A DNA stretch of 64,000 nt, from NCBI GenBank assembly GCA_035341015.1, contig DAOQUL010000003.1:62001-126000 (forward strand). The letters run 5' to 3'. The notes below the pieces were generated by a model. The model had not been told where the DNA came from. It ran no database searches and worked only from the letters and a program-made list of their open reading frames with translations. Position 1 is the stretch's first letter. Each line of letters starts with the position of its first letter. A program made the translations under genes and the position numbers. This DNA is from JAKQIM01 sp029557965. Lineage in GTDB: Bacteria > Chloroflexota > Anaerolineae > Anaerolineales > UBA4823. Shown piece by piece: positions 7,525 to 16,680 of this stretch.

Positions 7525-10059
7525 ATGGGTCTTCATAAGCATCCAAAGCTCCAAACGCTGTTGGTATTGGTACTTGGATTATTATTGTACCTGGTGTTGA
7601 TGCGCGGCCAGGGAACGGTAAAATCCCTGGTGTTTGGGGCAGAATATGCCTACATTGCAGCGGGGGGTTCTGACGGAGGGGTATTGGTGCTGGAGTTGGC
7701 CTTCTCTACCCCCACCGCAAGCCCCACGCCCAAAATGACGGCTGGCCCTGCTACGCCCACGCCCAGCCCCACCCCGCAAGGCTGGGTGGAGCCAACGCCG
7801 ACATCGACCCTGCCGCCGCACAGCACACCTACCTCGCTGCCCATCGATTGGACGTTTGAAAGCTCGAGGGTGGTCAAGCGCTGGGATACATTGGGAGAGG
7901 GCCTGGCGCTTGAGAAGATCGGTTGGGAAGACAAAGATTACCTGTTCGTGGCAGAGGGGGCCTATGGCCTGAAGCTGTGGGACGTGACTGAGCTCAAGAA
8001 TCCAATTGAGCTCGAGGTGCGCGACCAGGTGCCCCATGCGCGGGCGGTGGTGGTATTCGACGGGCGGATGTTTGTGGCATCTGAGCGCTATGGGGTGTTT
8101 ACCTGGCTGGTGGAAGGCGACCCTGAGATGGCGGCTTTCCAGCCGGCGCGGGGCCAGCCGGTAATCCCGGCGCGAGATGCGCGCGACATCTTTGTGTACA
8201 AGTACCTGCGAGAGGTAGAGACCAGCGCCGCCGAGGATGAGACGCAGGAGGCGGGTGGAGGGCGCAGGCCCCAGATCGTAGAGACCATTTACCAGGTGTG
8301 CGTGGCAGCCGGGCGCGAGGGAGTGCTGGTGGTTGAAATGAACGAAAGCCTGGTGCCGGTCTCGCAGGAGATCATTTCGACCGGCAATCGACGCGCCCTG
8401 AGTGTGTGGGCCGACGGCTCCAAGGATATTTTGTATATTGCGGCCGAAGATGGCGGCGTGCTGGTGTACGACATTTTCTCTAAGATGGAGAAGTTGGCCG
8501 AGGTGGATACGAATGGACCGGCCATAGATGTGTTGTTTCGAGATGGGTACCTGTACGTTGCTGCTGGGCCGGTGGGCCTGCAGGTCTACAAAGAGAATCC
8601 CGGGCATACGTATGAGTTGGTCGCTGTGCTAGACACCCCCGGGAGGGCGGTGGGGCTGGCATCTTCGAATTTCCATAATTTTATATTTGTTGCAGACGAG
8701 TCTGGCGGGGTGCGTTTTATCAATGTGACCGACCCCAAAAATCCAATCGATGAGACCGATTACCAGCTCGATTGGGGCGAGGCGCCGTTTGAGTTTTTGG
8801 CCAGCTCGGCCATTTCGGGAGATGGCTTGAACAAGCAGGCCAAGCTGACGGTGGGAAATATGACGGTGGATTTGACCATCGCCTCGATCGCCCTGGTGAT
8901 GAGCCTGGTGGTCTTCGCGGGTTTTGTGCTGCCAGTGCACACGCCGTGGCAGCGCCTGCAAACGATCTGGCGGATGATCGTGCACTGGTTCAAGCCTGAC
9001 CATGCATGGTTTATTCGCAACGGGCAAGTGGATGCGCATGACCTGGCATATGGTGAGCGCGGGCCGGGGGTGGTGGTGTTGGATGCGGCCAGCGCGGCGG
9101 TGTTCAAGCATTTGAACGACACGCCGCGCCCGCGAGGCCCGGGTGTGGTTTTTACACGCAACGAAGAACGGCTGTACGAGCTGTTGGATCTGCGGCGCAA
9201 GGCACTTTGGTTGGGGCCGCACCTGGATGAGAGCCCCTTTGAAGTACGAGGAGAGGGCGAATTGCAGGCCGATTACCGGGGGCGCTGTTACCGCCGAGAG
9301 CAAACCAAGGCCATGACGCGCGACGGTGTGGAAGTGGCGCCTACCTTGCGAGTGGTCTATTCGTTGGATGGTAAGGCGGTGGAAGATGGCACGCAGTTCG
9401 ATTACGATGCCGAAGCGGTTCTCAAGGTGGCGGACGGCGACCACCCCCAGGCGCGCTACTGCCGGCGGAGCGGTAAGATCGTTTCGACGCGCGAGGAAAT
9501 AATCACTTGTGCGGCGACCACCCTGTGGCAAGACGGCCTGGCCCGCTTTAAGCTGGCGGAGTTGTTTGGTGAGGTTGACCCCGGGGGGCACCCCGGCCCG
9601 GCCGGCCAGCCGAACGGTTTGAATGCCATTGTCGAAGGGATGCGGCAGCGCCTGACACAAGCTGAGCTGCCGGGGGCGGGGGGCGGGTTGGAACCCAATC
9701 CCATATACCAGGAATTCCAGGCCCGCGGCCTGCAGGTGCATGCCGTGAGCCTGGAAGCCGTTCACCTGGCTGAAGATGACCGCTTGAGCTTGCTGCAGAA
9801 CTGGCATGCAAGCTGGTCAAAGCAATTAGAACTGGATGCACAGCGCTTGCAGCAGTGTGAGCAGGAGCGGGCGCTGAGCGATTATGCCCTGGCGGCAGCC
9901 AGGCCGCTGAAGGAACGTCTGAAGCGGGTGATCGCGCCGGTGTATTTGAAAGAGACGCTGCTGCTGATGCTGCGCGGCACACTGGGGCTTTGCCCGGCAG
10001 GTTCGAGCGCCAGCCGAGGGGTGGGGCAGATGATCGAATGGGTGGAGAATAACCTGTGA
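7525..10059 (+). CDS. Membrane protein: LVIVD beta-propeller plus SPFH-like domain (cluster protein 4)
   Basis: 844 aa. Order: N-terminal TM (~11-27); Pro/Thr-rich linker (~55-110); repeated blades such as YLFVAEGAYGLKLWDVT and YIAAEDGGVLVYDI (~125-435), typical of LVIVD beta-propellers and probably extracytoplasmic; a second TM (~452-475). A cytoplasmic region homologous to the protein at 3370 follows: FVLPVHTPWQR, GVVVLDAASAAV, GPGVVF, MTRDGVEV, then a W-x-x-x-W helix. It begins 135 nt after the TPR gene, so it may have its own promoter, although none is convincing. It overlaps the next gene by 4 nt (GTGA). Confidence 0.65.
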   Translation: MGLHKHPKLQTLLVLVLGLLLYLVLMRGQGTVKSLVFGAEYAYIAAGGSDGGVLVLELAFSTPTASPTPKMTAGPATPTPSPTPQGWVEPTPTSTLPPHSTPTSLPIDWTFESSRVVKRWDTLGEGLALEKIGWEDKDYLFVAEGAYGLKLWDVTELKNPIELEVRDQVPHARAVVVFDGRMFVASERYGVFTWLVEGDPEMAAFQPARGQPVIPARDARDIFVYKYLREVETSAAEDETQEAGGGRRPQIVETIYQVCVAAGREGVLVVEMNESLVPVSQEIISTGNRRALSVWADGSKDILYIAAEDGGVLVYDIFSKMEKLAEVDTNGPAIDVLFRDGYLYVAAGPVGLQVYKENPGHTYELVAVLDTPGRAVGLASSNFHNFIFVADESGGVRFINVTDPKNPIDETDYQLDWGEAPFEFLASSAISGDGLNKQAKLTVGNMTVDLTIASIALVMSLVVFAGFVLPVHTPWQRLQTIWRMIVHWFKPDHAWFIRNGQVDAHDLAYGERGPGVVVLDAASAAVFKHLNDTPRPRGPGVVFTRNEERLYELLDLRRKALWLGPHLDESPFEVRGEGELQADYRGRCYRREQTKAMTRDGVEVAPTLRVVYSLDGKAVEDGTQFDYDAEAVLKVADGDHPQARYCRRSGKIVSTREEIITCAATTLWQDGLARFKLAELFGEVDPGGHPGPAGQPNGLNAIVEGMRQRLTQAELPGAGGGLEPNPIYQEFQARGLQVHAVSLEAVHLAEDDRLSLLQNWHASWSKQLELDAQRLQQCEQERALSDYALAAARPLKERLKRVIAPVYLKETLLLMLRGTLGLCPAGSSASRGVGQMIEWVENNL

Positions 10060-11732
10060 GCCAGGGTGCAGGCGGCTCCAGCGGGAAGACTTCGCCGGGC
10101 GGGGGCTCGACGCGCCAGCGCGCCGCTGATCTGGTGGCGCGCCTGAGAGCAGCCTGGAAGGTGAACAGCAAACGCAGCCGGGCTTTCTTCCACGCGGGGC
10201 CTGTGCCGCGCCTGATCGTGTACATCTTGCTGGTGGTGGGGATCTTCCTTGGCTTTGTGCTGTTTGGGCGGCAGATGGCCAATTGGGCCAGCAACGCGGT
10301 GATCAATACCATCAACTGCGCGCGACACCCCGTGCGCTGTTTTCGGGATATTGTTGGTGTTCCACCGCCCCCGCCTACGCCCACCCCGGTTCCGGGCCCA
10401 ACCCAGCCCCCGCCCCCCACGCCCTTGCCAGAGCCAAGACCCCGGGCCTGGTCTGAAAGCACTGAGAATACGATCCAAACCTGGACGCGGAACGATGTCT
10501 TGCGGCACCTTTTGATCTTGGGGCTGACCATATGGGGGGCCTCGAGGCTGGCGGGGATCTATTTTGGTGACCTGCACCATATTGAAGATTTTCGGTTCAC
10601 GTCGCAGTTGTTACGCCGGACGATATTGGCACGTGCTTTTGGCAAGATCGTGGTGCAGGCCGGGCAGATCGAGGCAAAGGACCAGAAAGGCCATAACTTA
10701 GAGCGCTTGCTGGGGGCGGGCATCCCGGCGGCGGTGCAGGTTGCGCCCGACAGCTGCCTGGTCGTTGAGCTGATGAACGGCGAGCCGGTGTTTATTGGTC
10801 CCACAGGGGGCAAACCGGCGCTGCTGCGGGCCTTTAGCCGCCTGCGGCGGGCAGTAGACCTGCGCGATCAAGAAGTGACCCTGACTGTTAACGGCATTGC
10901 GCGCGACGGCCTGCCGGTGGCAGCCAAAGATGTGGCTTTGTGCTTCAGCGTGGCGCGTGCTGGGCAGGCCGCCACGAACCAACAGCCCTATCCCTTTGAC
11001 GAGCAGGCGCTGCGCAACCTGGTTTATCGCACCTGCCCCGAACTGGCTTCAGCGAATGGGAAGGTGGTTTCACGGGTGCAGTCTACCTTGCCCCCCAGCA
11101 ACCAGGGCAAAGAGCTTTACCTGGCGATGGTTGAGCAGATCGAGGTGGCCTTCAGAGAGTTCATCAGCCGGTGCGCGGCGGCCGATCTTGTGCCATTTAC
11201 GGCGCCGGGGGCGGATGCAGGTGGTGGCGCAGCACCCACGGCCCATAATTCGAGCGGGCTGCAAAACCCGATCCAGGCCTTTGTTGAGGCCTTCAACGCG
11301 CAAGCTTTGATGAGCGGCATCGAGCTGGCATGGCTGGGCAAGGGGGAGTGGGTTCTGCCGGGCGAGATCGTGGTGGGCGGCGGGGAAGACGCTCGCAAAA
11401 GCAAGAAGTACGTGGTGCCGCTGGCAGATTGGCAGCGGAGCGTTGAGAACTGGCAGCGGCGAAAGGCCCTGCTTGGCGACCAGATGGACCTTGACCGGCA
11501 TACGGGTGAGCTGTTGGCCCTGGTGCGGCAGGTGCCGTTGGGGGTGCAGCCTCCGGCAGCGCCCCCCGGAGGTCCGCGGCGCGCGTATCAAATTGGCAAA
11601 GCGCTAATTCAGGCATATCGTGATAAACTAGATGATGCGTTGAAAAGCTACCAGCAAGCAGGGCAAACCCCGCCCTCAGAGCTGGTGGATGTGATTGAAC
11701 ACCTGAACCAATTGATCGAGCGGAAGCCTTGA
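10056..11732 (+). CDS. Membrane protein, SPFH-like paralogue (cluster protein 5)
   Basis: 558 aa with a GTG start overlapping the preceding TGA. TM at ~50-70, then a Pro/Thr-rich stretch (~108-132), a second TM (~148-170), and a soluble domain that follows the cluster pattern: KIVVQAGQ, VAPDSCLVVEL, EPVFIGPTGG, LTVNGIARDGLPV. The C-terminal helix carries W-x-x-x-x-x-x-W. The region between the TMs is probably outside the membrane. psuK follows after 8 nt and may be read through from this operon. Function unknown. Confidence 0.6.
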   Translation: MSQGAGGSSGKTSPGGGSTRQRAADLVARLRAAWKVNSKRSRAFFHAGPVPRLIVYILLVVGIFLGFVLFGRQMANWASNAVINTINCARHPVRCFRDIVGVPPPPPTPTPVPGPTQPPPPTPLPEPRPRAWSESTENTIQTWTRNDVLRHLLILGLTIWGASRLAGIYFGDLHHIEDFRFTSQLLRRTILARAFGKIVVQAGQIEAKDQKGHNLERLLGAGIPAAVQVAPDSCLVVELMNGEPVFIGPTGGKPALLRAFSRLRRAVDLRDQEVTLTVNGIARDGLPVAAKDVALCFSVARAGQAATNQQPYPFDEQALRNLVYRTCPELASANGKVVSRVQSTLPPSNQGKELYLAMVEQIEVAFREFISRCAAADLVPFTAPGADAGGGAAPTAHNSSGLQNPIQAFVEAFNAQALMSGIELAWLGKGEWVLPGEIVVGGGEDARKSKKYVVPLADWQRSVENWQRRKALLGDQMDLDRHTGELLALVRQVPLGVQPPAAPPGGPRRAYQIGKALIQAYRDKLDDALKSYQQAGQTPPSELVDVIEHLNQLIERKP

Positions 11733-11740
11733 GGAGCGCT

Positions 11741-12688
11741 ATGACGGAAGAATTAGTCTACAACCCTGAAAAGCCGGTGCTGGTGATCGGTGCGGCAGGC
11801 GTGGACCTGGTGGGCAGGTTGAAAGGGGGCTTGTTGCCCTCGACCTCGAACCCGGCCCGGATCCGGTCCTCTTTTGGCGGGGTTGGGCGCAACGTGGCCG
11901 AAAACCTGGCCCGTCTTGGGCAGGCAGTGACGCTTTTGACGGCTGTGGGGCAAGACCCGGCCGGCGACCAACTGCTGGAAGATGCGGCTGAAGCGGGGGT
12001 TGACGTGTCGCATGTGCTGCGCAGCTCCGAACAGCCCACCGGCACTTACCTGGCGGTGATCAACCCAGAGGGGGGCTTGCAGTTTGGGCTGGATGATATG
12101 CGGGCCATTGCGGCGCTTTCGGCAGAGCATGTGCGCTTGCATGCAGACTTGTTTGCGCAGGCGTCTTTGGTGTTCATGGATGCCAACTTGCCCAAAGAGA
12201 CCCTGCGGGCGGCGATGGCGCTGGCGCGCAAAGCGGGCTTGCCCATCTGTGCAGACCCCACCTCGCAGACCCTGGCGGCGCGCCTGAAGCCTTACCTGCC
12301 GCGCCTGCGCCTGGTGGCGCCAAATGCGGCTGAGGCGGCAATCTTGTGCGGTTACGACTTTGATGTGACCGGCCGGCGCAAAGCACTGGCAGCGGCGAAA
12401 TGCCTGGTGGGGCAGGGTGTGGATATTGCGATCATTGCCCTGGCTGAGGCGGGGGTGTGTTATGCCACATCGGCAACCAGCGGGCATATCCCGGCCATGC
12501 GCACCGAGATCCTGGATCCGACCGGGGCGGGAGATGCTTTGACGGCCACGGTATTGTTTGCTTTGTTGAACGATATTCCCATTGATGATGCGGTGCGGCT
12601 GGGCGTAGCGGCTGCCTCGCTCACCTTGCGCTACCGCGGCGCGGTGGTGCCTGACCTTTCTTTGGAGACCCTGTATGACATATTATAA
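11741..12688 (+). CDS. psuK: PfkB-family kinase, probable pseudouridine kinase
   Basis: 315 aa. The ATG at 11741 is chosen for GAGGAGC 5-6 nt upstream. It has the ribokinase/PfkB fold: N-terminal FGGVGRNVAENLARLG (GG switch region) and C-terminal DPTGAGDALTA, with the catalytic Asp in the anion hole (~265-275). It should phosphorylate pseudouridine to pseudouridine 5'-phosphate in the cytoplasm. The specific call rests on the 14-nt overlap with psuG, since PfkB sequence alone does not fix the sugar. Confidence 0.85.
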   Translation: MTEELVYNPEKPVLVIGAAGVDLVGRLKGGLLPSTSNPARIRSSFGGVGRNVAENLARLGQAVTLLTAVGQDPAGDQLLEDAAEAGVDVSHVLRSSEQPTGTYLAVINPEGGLQFGLDDMRAIAALSAEHVRLHADLFAQASLVFMDANLPKETLRAAMALARKAGLPICADPTSQTLAARLKPYLPRLRLVAPNAAEAAILCGYDFDVTGRRKALAAAKCLVGQGVDIAIIALAEAGVCYATSATSGHIPAMRTEILDPTGAGDALTATVLFALLNDIPIDDAVRLGVAAASLTLRYRGAVVPDLSLETLYDIL

Positions 12689-13583
12689 GATTTCTTCGCT
12701 GGTAGCACAGGCGCTGCAGGCAAAACAGCCTGTGGTGGCCCTAGAGTCGACTGTGATTACCCACGGGCTGCCTTTTCCGCAAAACCTGGAGCTGGCGCGC
12801 AACATGGAAGCCGAGGTGCGAGCCGGGGGCAGTCTGCCGGCGACGATTGCGGTGATTGACGGCCTGATCCATGTGGGCCTGGAAGATGATGAGCTGGAAC
12901 GCCTGGCGGTGCAGGCGCGTGATGTGGGGGTGCGCAAGGTGAGCGTGCGCGATTTTGGCCCGGCGATTGCCCTGGGCGAATGCGGGGGCACTACGGTGGC
13001 CGGCACGCTGGTGGCGGCTGAGGCGGCCGGGCTGCGCGTTTTTGCCACCGGCGGGATCGGCGGGGTGCACCAGGGGGCGCCTTTCGACGTTTCGGCAGAC
13101 TTGCAGCAGTTGGCGCGCTCTCCGGTGGTGGTGGTGTGTGCGGGGGCCAAGGCCATCTTAGACCTGCCAGCCACCCTGGAGGTGCTGGAGACGATGGGGG
13201 TGCCGGTGGTGGGTTACCAGACGGACGAATTCCCGGCTTTCTATTCGCGCAGCAGTGGGCTGCCGGTGAGCGTGCGGGCCGATACGCCGGGGCAGGTGGC
13301 GGCGATTGCCCGGGCGCACTGGGGGCTGGGCATGCGCAGCGCGGTGCTGTTGACGGTGCCGCCGCCCGAAGATGCAGCCCTGCCGGCAGACGCGGTGCAG
13401 GGAGCCATCCAACAGGCCCTGACAGAGGCTGCAGCACAGGGCATTCACGGGCAGAAGGTGACGCCCTTTATGCTCGGGCGGGTGAGCGAGCTGACCCACG
13501 GCGACAGCCTGAAGGCCAACCTGGCGTTGCTGTTGAACAACGGGCGCCTGGCGGCAGCGGTGGCAAGGGAACTGGCAGGTTAA
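12675..13583 (+). CDS. psuG: Pseudouridine-5'-phosphate glycosidase
   Basis: 302 aa, about full family length. The PsuG/IndA hallmarks are VALESTVITHGLPFPQN near the N-terminus (catalytic Glu region), FATGGIGGVHQGA with the Lys-containing loops around it, and a C-terminal LLLNNGRLAAAVA. It cleaves the C-C glycosidic bond of pseudouridine 5'-phosphate to uracil and ribose 5-phosphate. TTTGGAGA precedes the ATG, which lies inside the 3' end of psuK, so the two are translationally coupled. Together they salvage pseudouridine from RNA turnover. Confidence 0.93.
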   Translation: MTYYKISSLVAQALQAKQPVVALESTVITHGLPFPQNLELARNMEAEVRAGGSLPATIAVIDGLIHVGLEDDELERLAVQARDVGVRKVSVRDFGPAIALGECGGTTVAGTLVAAEAAGLRVFATGGIGGVHQGAPFDVSADLQQLARSPVVVVCAGAKAILDLPATLEVLETMGVPVVGYQTDEFPAFYSRSSGLPVSVRADTPGQVAAIARAHWGLGMRSAVLLTVPPPEDAALPADAVQGAIQQALTEAAAQGIHGQKVTPFMLGRVSELTHGDSLKANLALLLNNGRLAAAVARELAG

Positions 13584-13587
13584 AGTG

Positions 13588-13637
13588 CTTAAAAGCGAAA
13601 GATGCGGTGCTCGAGCACCGCATCTTTCGCTTTTAAG
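13588..13637. terminator. Perfect 50-bp palindrome, bidirectional terminator
   Basis: The two 25-nt arms are perfectly complementary with no loop and are centred on TCGA at 13611-13614. The arms end in CTTAAAAGC / GCTTTTAAG, so both strands give a GC-rich stem followed by U-rich sequence. It lies exactly between the convergent psuG and the stalk-protein gene. Confidence 0.8.
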
Positions 13638-13644
13638 GGGTAGC

Positions 13645-14874
13645 TTAGGGTTGGGAGGTATTCGTGGGCATGTGCGTATAGGTAGGCAGAGGCGCCGTGG
13701 GCGACTTGGTGGGCATGCGCGTGTAGGTGGGTACGGGCGGGGTGAAGGTATAAGTGGGCGCCCGCGTGAGGGTGAGGTAAGGGGTGATCGTAGCGGTGTA
13801 GCGTGGGGTGGGGGTGCGCGAAGGTGTGCCCGTGGGGGTAATGGTGGGGGTGGGGCTTATGACGGGCGGGCGCGGGGTGGGGGTTTGGGAGGGGACGCGC
13901 GTATCGCTGGGGCGGGGTGTTTGCGAGGGCCAACGCGTGGGTGAAGGCCAGGGCGTGGGGGTAATGGTGCGGGTGGGGGTGACCGTGCGGGTGATGGTAA
14001 CCGTAGCGCTGGGCCGCGGGGTGGTGGTGGTGGTGACGGTGGGCGATGAGGTTTTGGTGGGGGTGGTGGTGATGGTGGGCGATGGCGTGGCCGAAGGCGG
14101 CGGGGTAGGGGCTTCTCCTTCTACGGTGAAGCGGCCCGAGACCTGCCAATCGTACCCGACAAAGATTTGTACTTCGTATTCGGTGGGCTGCCATTCGTAA
14201 GGCATGGGGTCCCAGTCGGTATAGCCAATGCCGCCAGTGCCGCCATCCCAGGGCTTGGTCTCAAAGTTGACCAACTCACCGGCACGGTACCAGAGCGCCG
14301 TCCACTGCGAACCGACCACCATGCCATCGTAGCTGAACTGGGCGTAAAGGTGCCCGACCGGGTTCTGGAAGACTTCGGCGGGCTCAACCGGCAGGTAGTT
14401 GTCATCCAGGTCGCGGGCGAAGACCAGCGGGCTGAAGACGACCCCGGGGACGGGGGTGATGGTGCTGGCAAAGCGGGCTTCGATAGCCAGGGGGATGCGC
14501 GGGGTGGGGGTGATGGTGGGGGTATCGGTGACCGAGGGGGTAGGGGTAATGGTAGGCGTGAGGGTGATGGTGGGGGTCGGCGTGATGGTAGTAGTCTGCG
14601 TGATGGTGGGGGTGAAGGTCTGCGTGATAGTGGGCGGGAAGAAGCTGTAGATGACAGGCTCGGCAAAGCTGTTAAGGGCAACCGCGATGATGATAAGAAC
14701 CAGGGCCAGGAAGAGCAAACGCCAGCCGGTGACCATGCGGTCGCGGCGCATGCGGAAGAACTTGAGGCCGCGGGCGCTGCGAATGGAGTGGATGCCTGCA
14801 AGAAAGCTGTAAAGAATGAGCAGGATGGTGATGACCAGAGCGGTCTGGACAGCGGTGTGGATATCGAGGTTCAT
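13645..14874 (-). CDS. Membrane-anchored protein with Thr/Pro-rich stalk
   Basis: 409 aa. Two hydrophobic helices lie near the N-terminus (~8-28 and ~47-72). A first TPTIT-type low-complexity run (~80-122) is followed by a compact domain (~125-250) and a ~150-residue Ser/Thr/Pro tail. The compact domain (VARDLDDNYLPVEPAEVF... FEVQIFVG...VSGRFTVEG) looks like an extracellular beta-sandwich. The tail may be O-glycosylated or span the envelope. The start overlaps the FAH gene stop (ATGA). No known function. Confidence 0.65.
   Translation of the reverse strand: MNLDIHTAVQTALVITILLILYSFLAGIHSIRSARGLKFFRMRRDRMVTGWRLLFLALVLIIIAVALNSFAEPVIYSFFPPTITQTFTPTITQTTTITPTPTITLTPTITPTPSVTDTPTITPTPRIPLAIEARFASTITPVPGVVFSPLVFARDLDDNYLPVEPAEVFQNPVGHLYAQFSYDGMVVGSQWTALWYRAGELVNFETKPWDGGTGGIGYTDWDPMPYEWQPTEYEVQIFVGYDWQVSGRFTVEGEAPTPPPSATPSPTITTTPTKTSSPTVTTTTTPRPSATVTITRTVTPTRTITPTPWPSPTRWPSQTPRPSDTRVPSQTPTPRPPVISPTPTITPTGTPSRTPTPRYTATITPYLTLTRAPTYTFTPPVPTYTRMPTKSPTAPLPTYTHMPTNTSQP
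13651..14115 (-). repeat. Low-complexity Thr/Pro/Ser codon repeats
   Basis: The stalk-coding region is a run of ACC/ACG/CCC/CCG/ACT codons giving TPTPT, TPTITPT and PSPTRWPSQTPRPS patterns. Open frames on the opposite strand rich in Val/Gly (GVGVMV) are by-products of this composition and not genes. Confidence 0.8.
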
Positions 14875-15647
14875 ACTTTATGGGTGTCGGTGGCCACGGG
14901 GTTGCGTAAAGCGCCCAGGCCTTGAATGTTGATCTCGACGACATCGCCCTGGCGCAGCGGGCTGACGCCGGCGGGGGTGCCAGTCAATAGTATATCACCT
15001 TGCTCGAGGGTCATGATGGATGAAACGAAGGCGATCAACTGCTCGACTTTGAAGACCATGTCGTGAGTAGAGGCCATCTGGCGCATTTGGCCGTTGACAT
15101 GGCAGGTGATGAGGGCGTCGGCAGGGTCGAAATCGGTCTCGATCCAGGGGCCGAGGGGGCAGAAGGTGTCAAAGCTCTTGCTGCGCGTCCACTGGCCGTC
15201 GCGGCGCTGAAGGTCGCGGGCGGTGACGTCGTTGGCAATGGTGTAGCCAAAAACATAGCTGAGAGCCTCGGGTGGCTCGACCCGACGCGCGGCCTGGCCG
15301 ATGATGACGGCCAACTCGGCTTCGTGCTCGACCTGCTGGGATTGGGGCGGGATGAGGATGGGCTGCTCGTGGCCGATGACAGACGAGACCGGCTTGATGA
15401 AGAGCAGGGGCACTTCGGGGATTTCGGCGTTGTGCTCTTTGGCGTGTTCAATGTAGTTGCGCCCCACGCAGATGATCTTACCGGGGGTGAGAGGGGCCAG
15501 CAGGCGCACTGAGGCGAGGGGCAAGTCGGCCTCCAGGCGGCGAAATTCGTCAAAGGGGCTGCCTTCGAGGGGGCCAACCTGGTCTTGATAGACCCAGCCC
15601 CAGCGAGGGGTGGGGTCATTCCGGGTTGTATAACGGACAAAACGCAT
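14871..15647 (-). CDS. Fumarylacetoacetate hydrolase family protein
   Basis: 258 aa. The C-terminal FAH domain contains VGRNYIEHAKEHN (~78-90), EHEAELAVIIG (two metal-binding Glu, ~121-131), GYTIANDVTARDLQ with the metal Asp, and GDILLTGTPAGVSPL. The family includes acylpyruvate hydrolases, 2-hydroxyhepta-2,4-diene-1,7-dioate isomerases and oxaloacetate decarboxylases. The exact reaction is not determined. GGGAG lies ~9 nt before the ATG. It is followed, with a 4-nt overlap, by the stalk-protein gene, an unrelated partner. Confidence 0.9.
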   Translation of the reverse strand: MRFVRYTTRNDPTPRWGWVYQDQVGPLEGSPFDEFRRLEADLPLASVRLLAPLTPGKIICVGRNYIEHAKEHNAEIPEVPLLFIKPVSSVIGHEQPILIPPQSQQVEHEAELAVIIGQAARRVEPPEALSYVFGYTIANDVTARDLQRRDGQWTRSKSFDTFCPLGPWIETDFDPADALITCHVNGQMRQMASTHDMVFKVEQLIAFVSSIMTLEQGDILLTGTPAGVSPLRQGDVVEINIQGLGALRNPVATDTHKV

Positions 15648-15679
15648 ACGTTCAAACTCCCAGGGTGCGCGGGGGCCGG

Positions 15680-16516
15680 CTATTCAGAAAGGGCGCGGAT
15701 GCGCTCAGATAACTCGGCAATGGCCTGCTCGGCGCCGGCAAAGCGATCGGCAAAACGCCAGCGCAGGGCCTCGACCAGCACGTAGATCATGACGTTGGTG
15801 ATGACCATGCCGGTGGAGGTGGAGGGGTGTTCGAGGGCAGAGAGCACCACGTCGGCTGAGCGGGCTGAGGGGAGGGAGGCGGCGGCGACGATGGCGGCGG
15901 TGTGGATGCCGTGCAGGCGGGCTTCGGCCAGGGATTGCACCAGGTAAGGGGATTGGCCGGAAATGTCGATGGCGAGCAGCAGGTCTTGCGGGGTGGATGT
16001 GTGGATGGTACGGGCCAGGTCAACTGCGCCGGGGCGGGCGATGTAGACCGAGAAGCCGCCCTGCTCTAAAAAGTAGACCAGGTTATAGGCGGCGGGCTGG
16101 GCGGGGGCTTCGGCGAGGACTACGATGCGGCGGGCCTGGCCGATCTCGTTCACCAGGCGCTCGACGGCATCGGTGTTGAGGGAGATGCGGGTTTGTTCCA
16201 GCTCGCGGATGAGGCCCTGGAAGGCGGTGCTGACCACGCCGGGGACGGAATCGGATACTTCGGCTTCGGCGGGGCGGATGAGCAGGTCGCGGCGGACCTT
16301 ATCGCGGATCTCGCGCAGCAGTTCGGGGTAGCCTTTGTAGCCGAGGGCTTGTGAGAAATGCACGACGGTGGCGGCATCTAAGTTGAGGGCATGGGCCAGT
16401 TCGCTGGCGGTGAGGAAAGAGGCTTCGATGTAAGAATCCAATAAGTAGTCTGCCAGTTTGGCAAAGCTCTTGGACATGCCGGGCCGCTCACGGCGGATGC
16501 GTTCTTCGTAGGGCAT
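15680..16516 (-). CDS. MurR/RpiR family transcriptional regulator
   Basis: 278 aa. The N-terminal RpiR helix-turn-helix (~15-75: LTASELAHALNLDAATVVHFSQALG) is followed by a SIS sugar-phosphate-binding domain (~120-255: RIVVLAEAPAQPAAYNL...LAIDISGQSPYLVQSL). Such proteins bind DNA and respond to sugar phosphates. AGGAGG lies 5 nt before the ATG. It starts 32 nt upstream of the FAH gene, so it may control that operon. Its own ligand is unknown. Confidence 0.88.
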   Translation of the reverse strand: MPYEERIRRERPGMSKSFAKLADYLLDSYIEASFLTASELAHALNLDAATVVHFSQALGYKGYPELLREIRDKVRRDLLIRPAEAEVSDSVPGVVSTAFQGLIRELEQTRISLNTDAVERLVNEIGQARRIVVLAEAPAQPAAYNLVYFLEQGGFSVYIARPGAVDLARTIHTSTPQDLLLAIDISGQSPYLVQSLAEARLHGIHTAAIVAAASLPSARSADVVLSALEHPSTSTGMVITNVMIYVLVEALRWRFADRFAGAEQAIAELSERIRALSE

Positions 16517-16664
16517 AAGTACCTCCTAAAGAATAAATCGCTGGCTGAAGTGTATCATAATTGGGGGAATTCATGCAATTGAATTTGAGAGCTGAAGGTG
16601 GTTTTATCAAGAAATGTTCGATACTAGCAGGGGATAAATTACTTCCAAAAATGGGCGAGTGCGG

Positions 16665-16670
16665 TATAAT
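16665..16670 (+). promoter_or_regulatory. -10 box of tRNA-Val
   Basis: A perfect TATAAT ends 10 nt before the first base of the tRNA. No good -35 is visible at the 17-nt position. Confidence 0.45.
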
Positions 16671-16680
16671 CAGGCGGTGC

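Noticed and set aside
13645..14874. Long open frames on the plus strand opposite the stalk gene
   Set aside because: They are Val/Gly repeats created by reading Thr/Pro codons backwards; they have no ribosome site and no domain.
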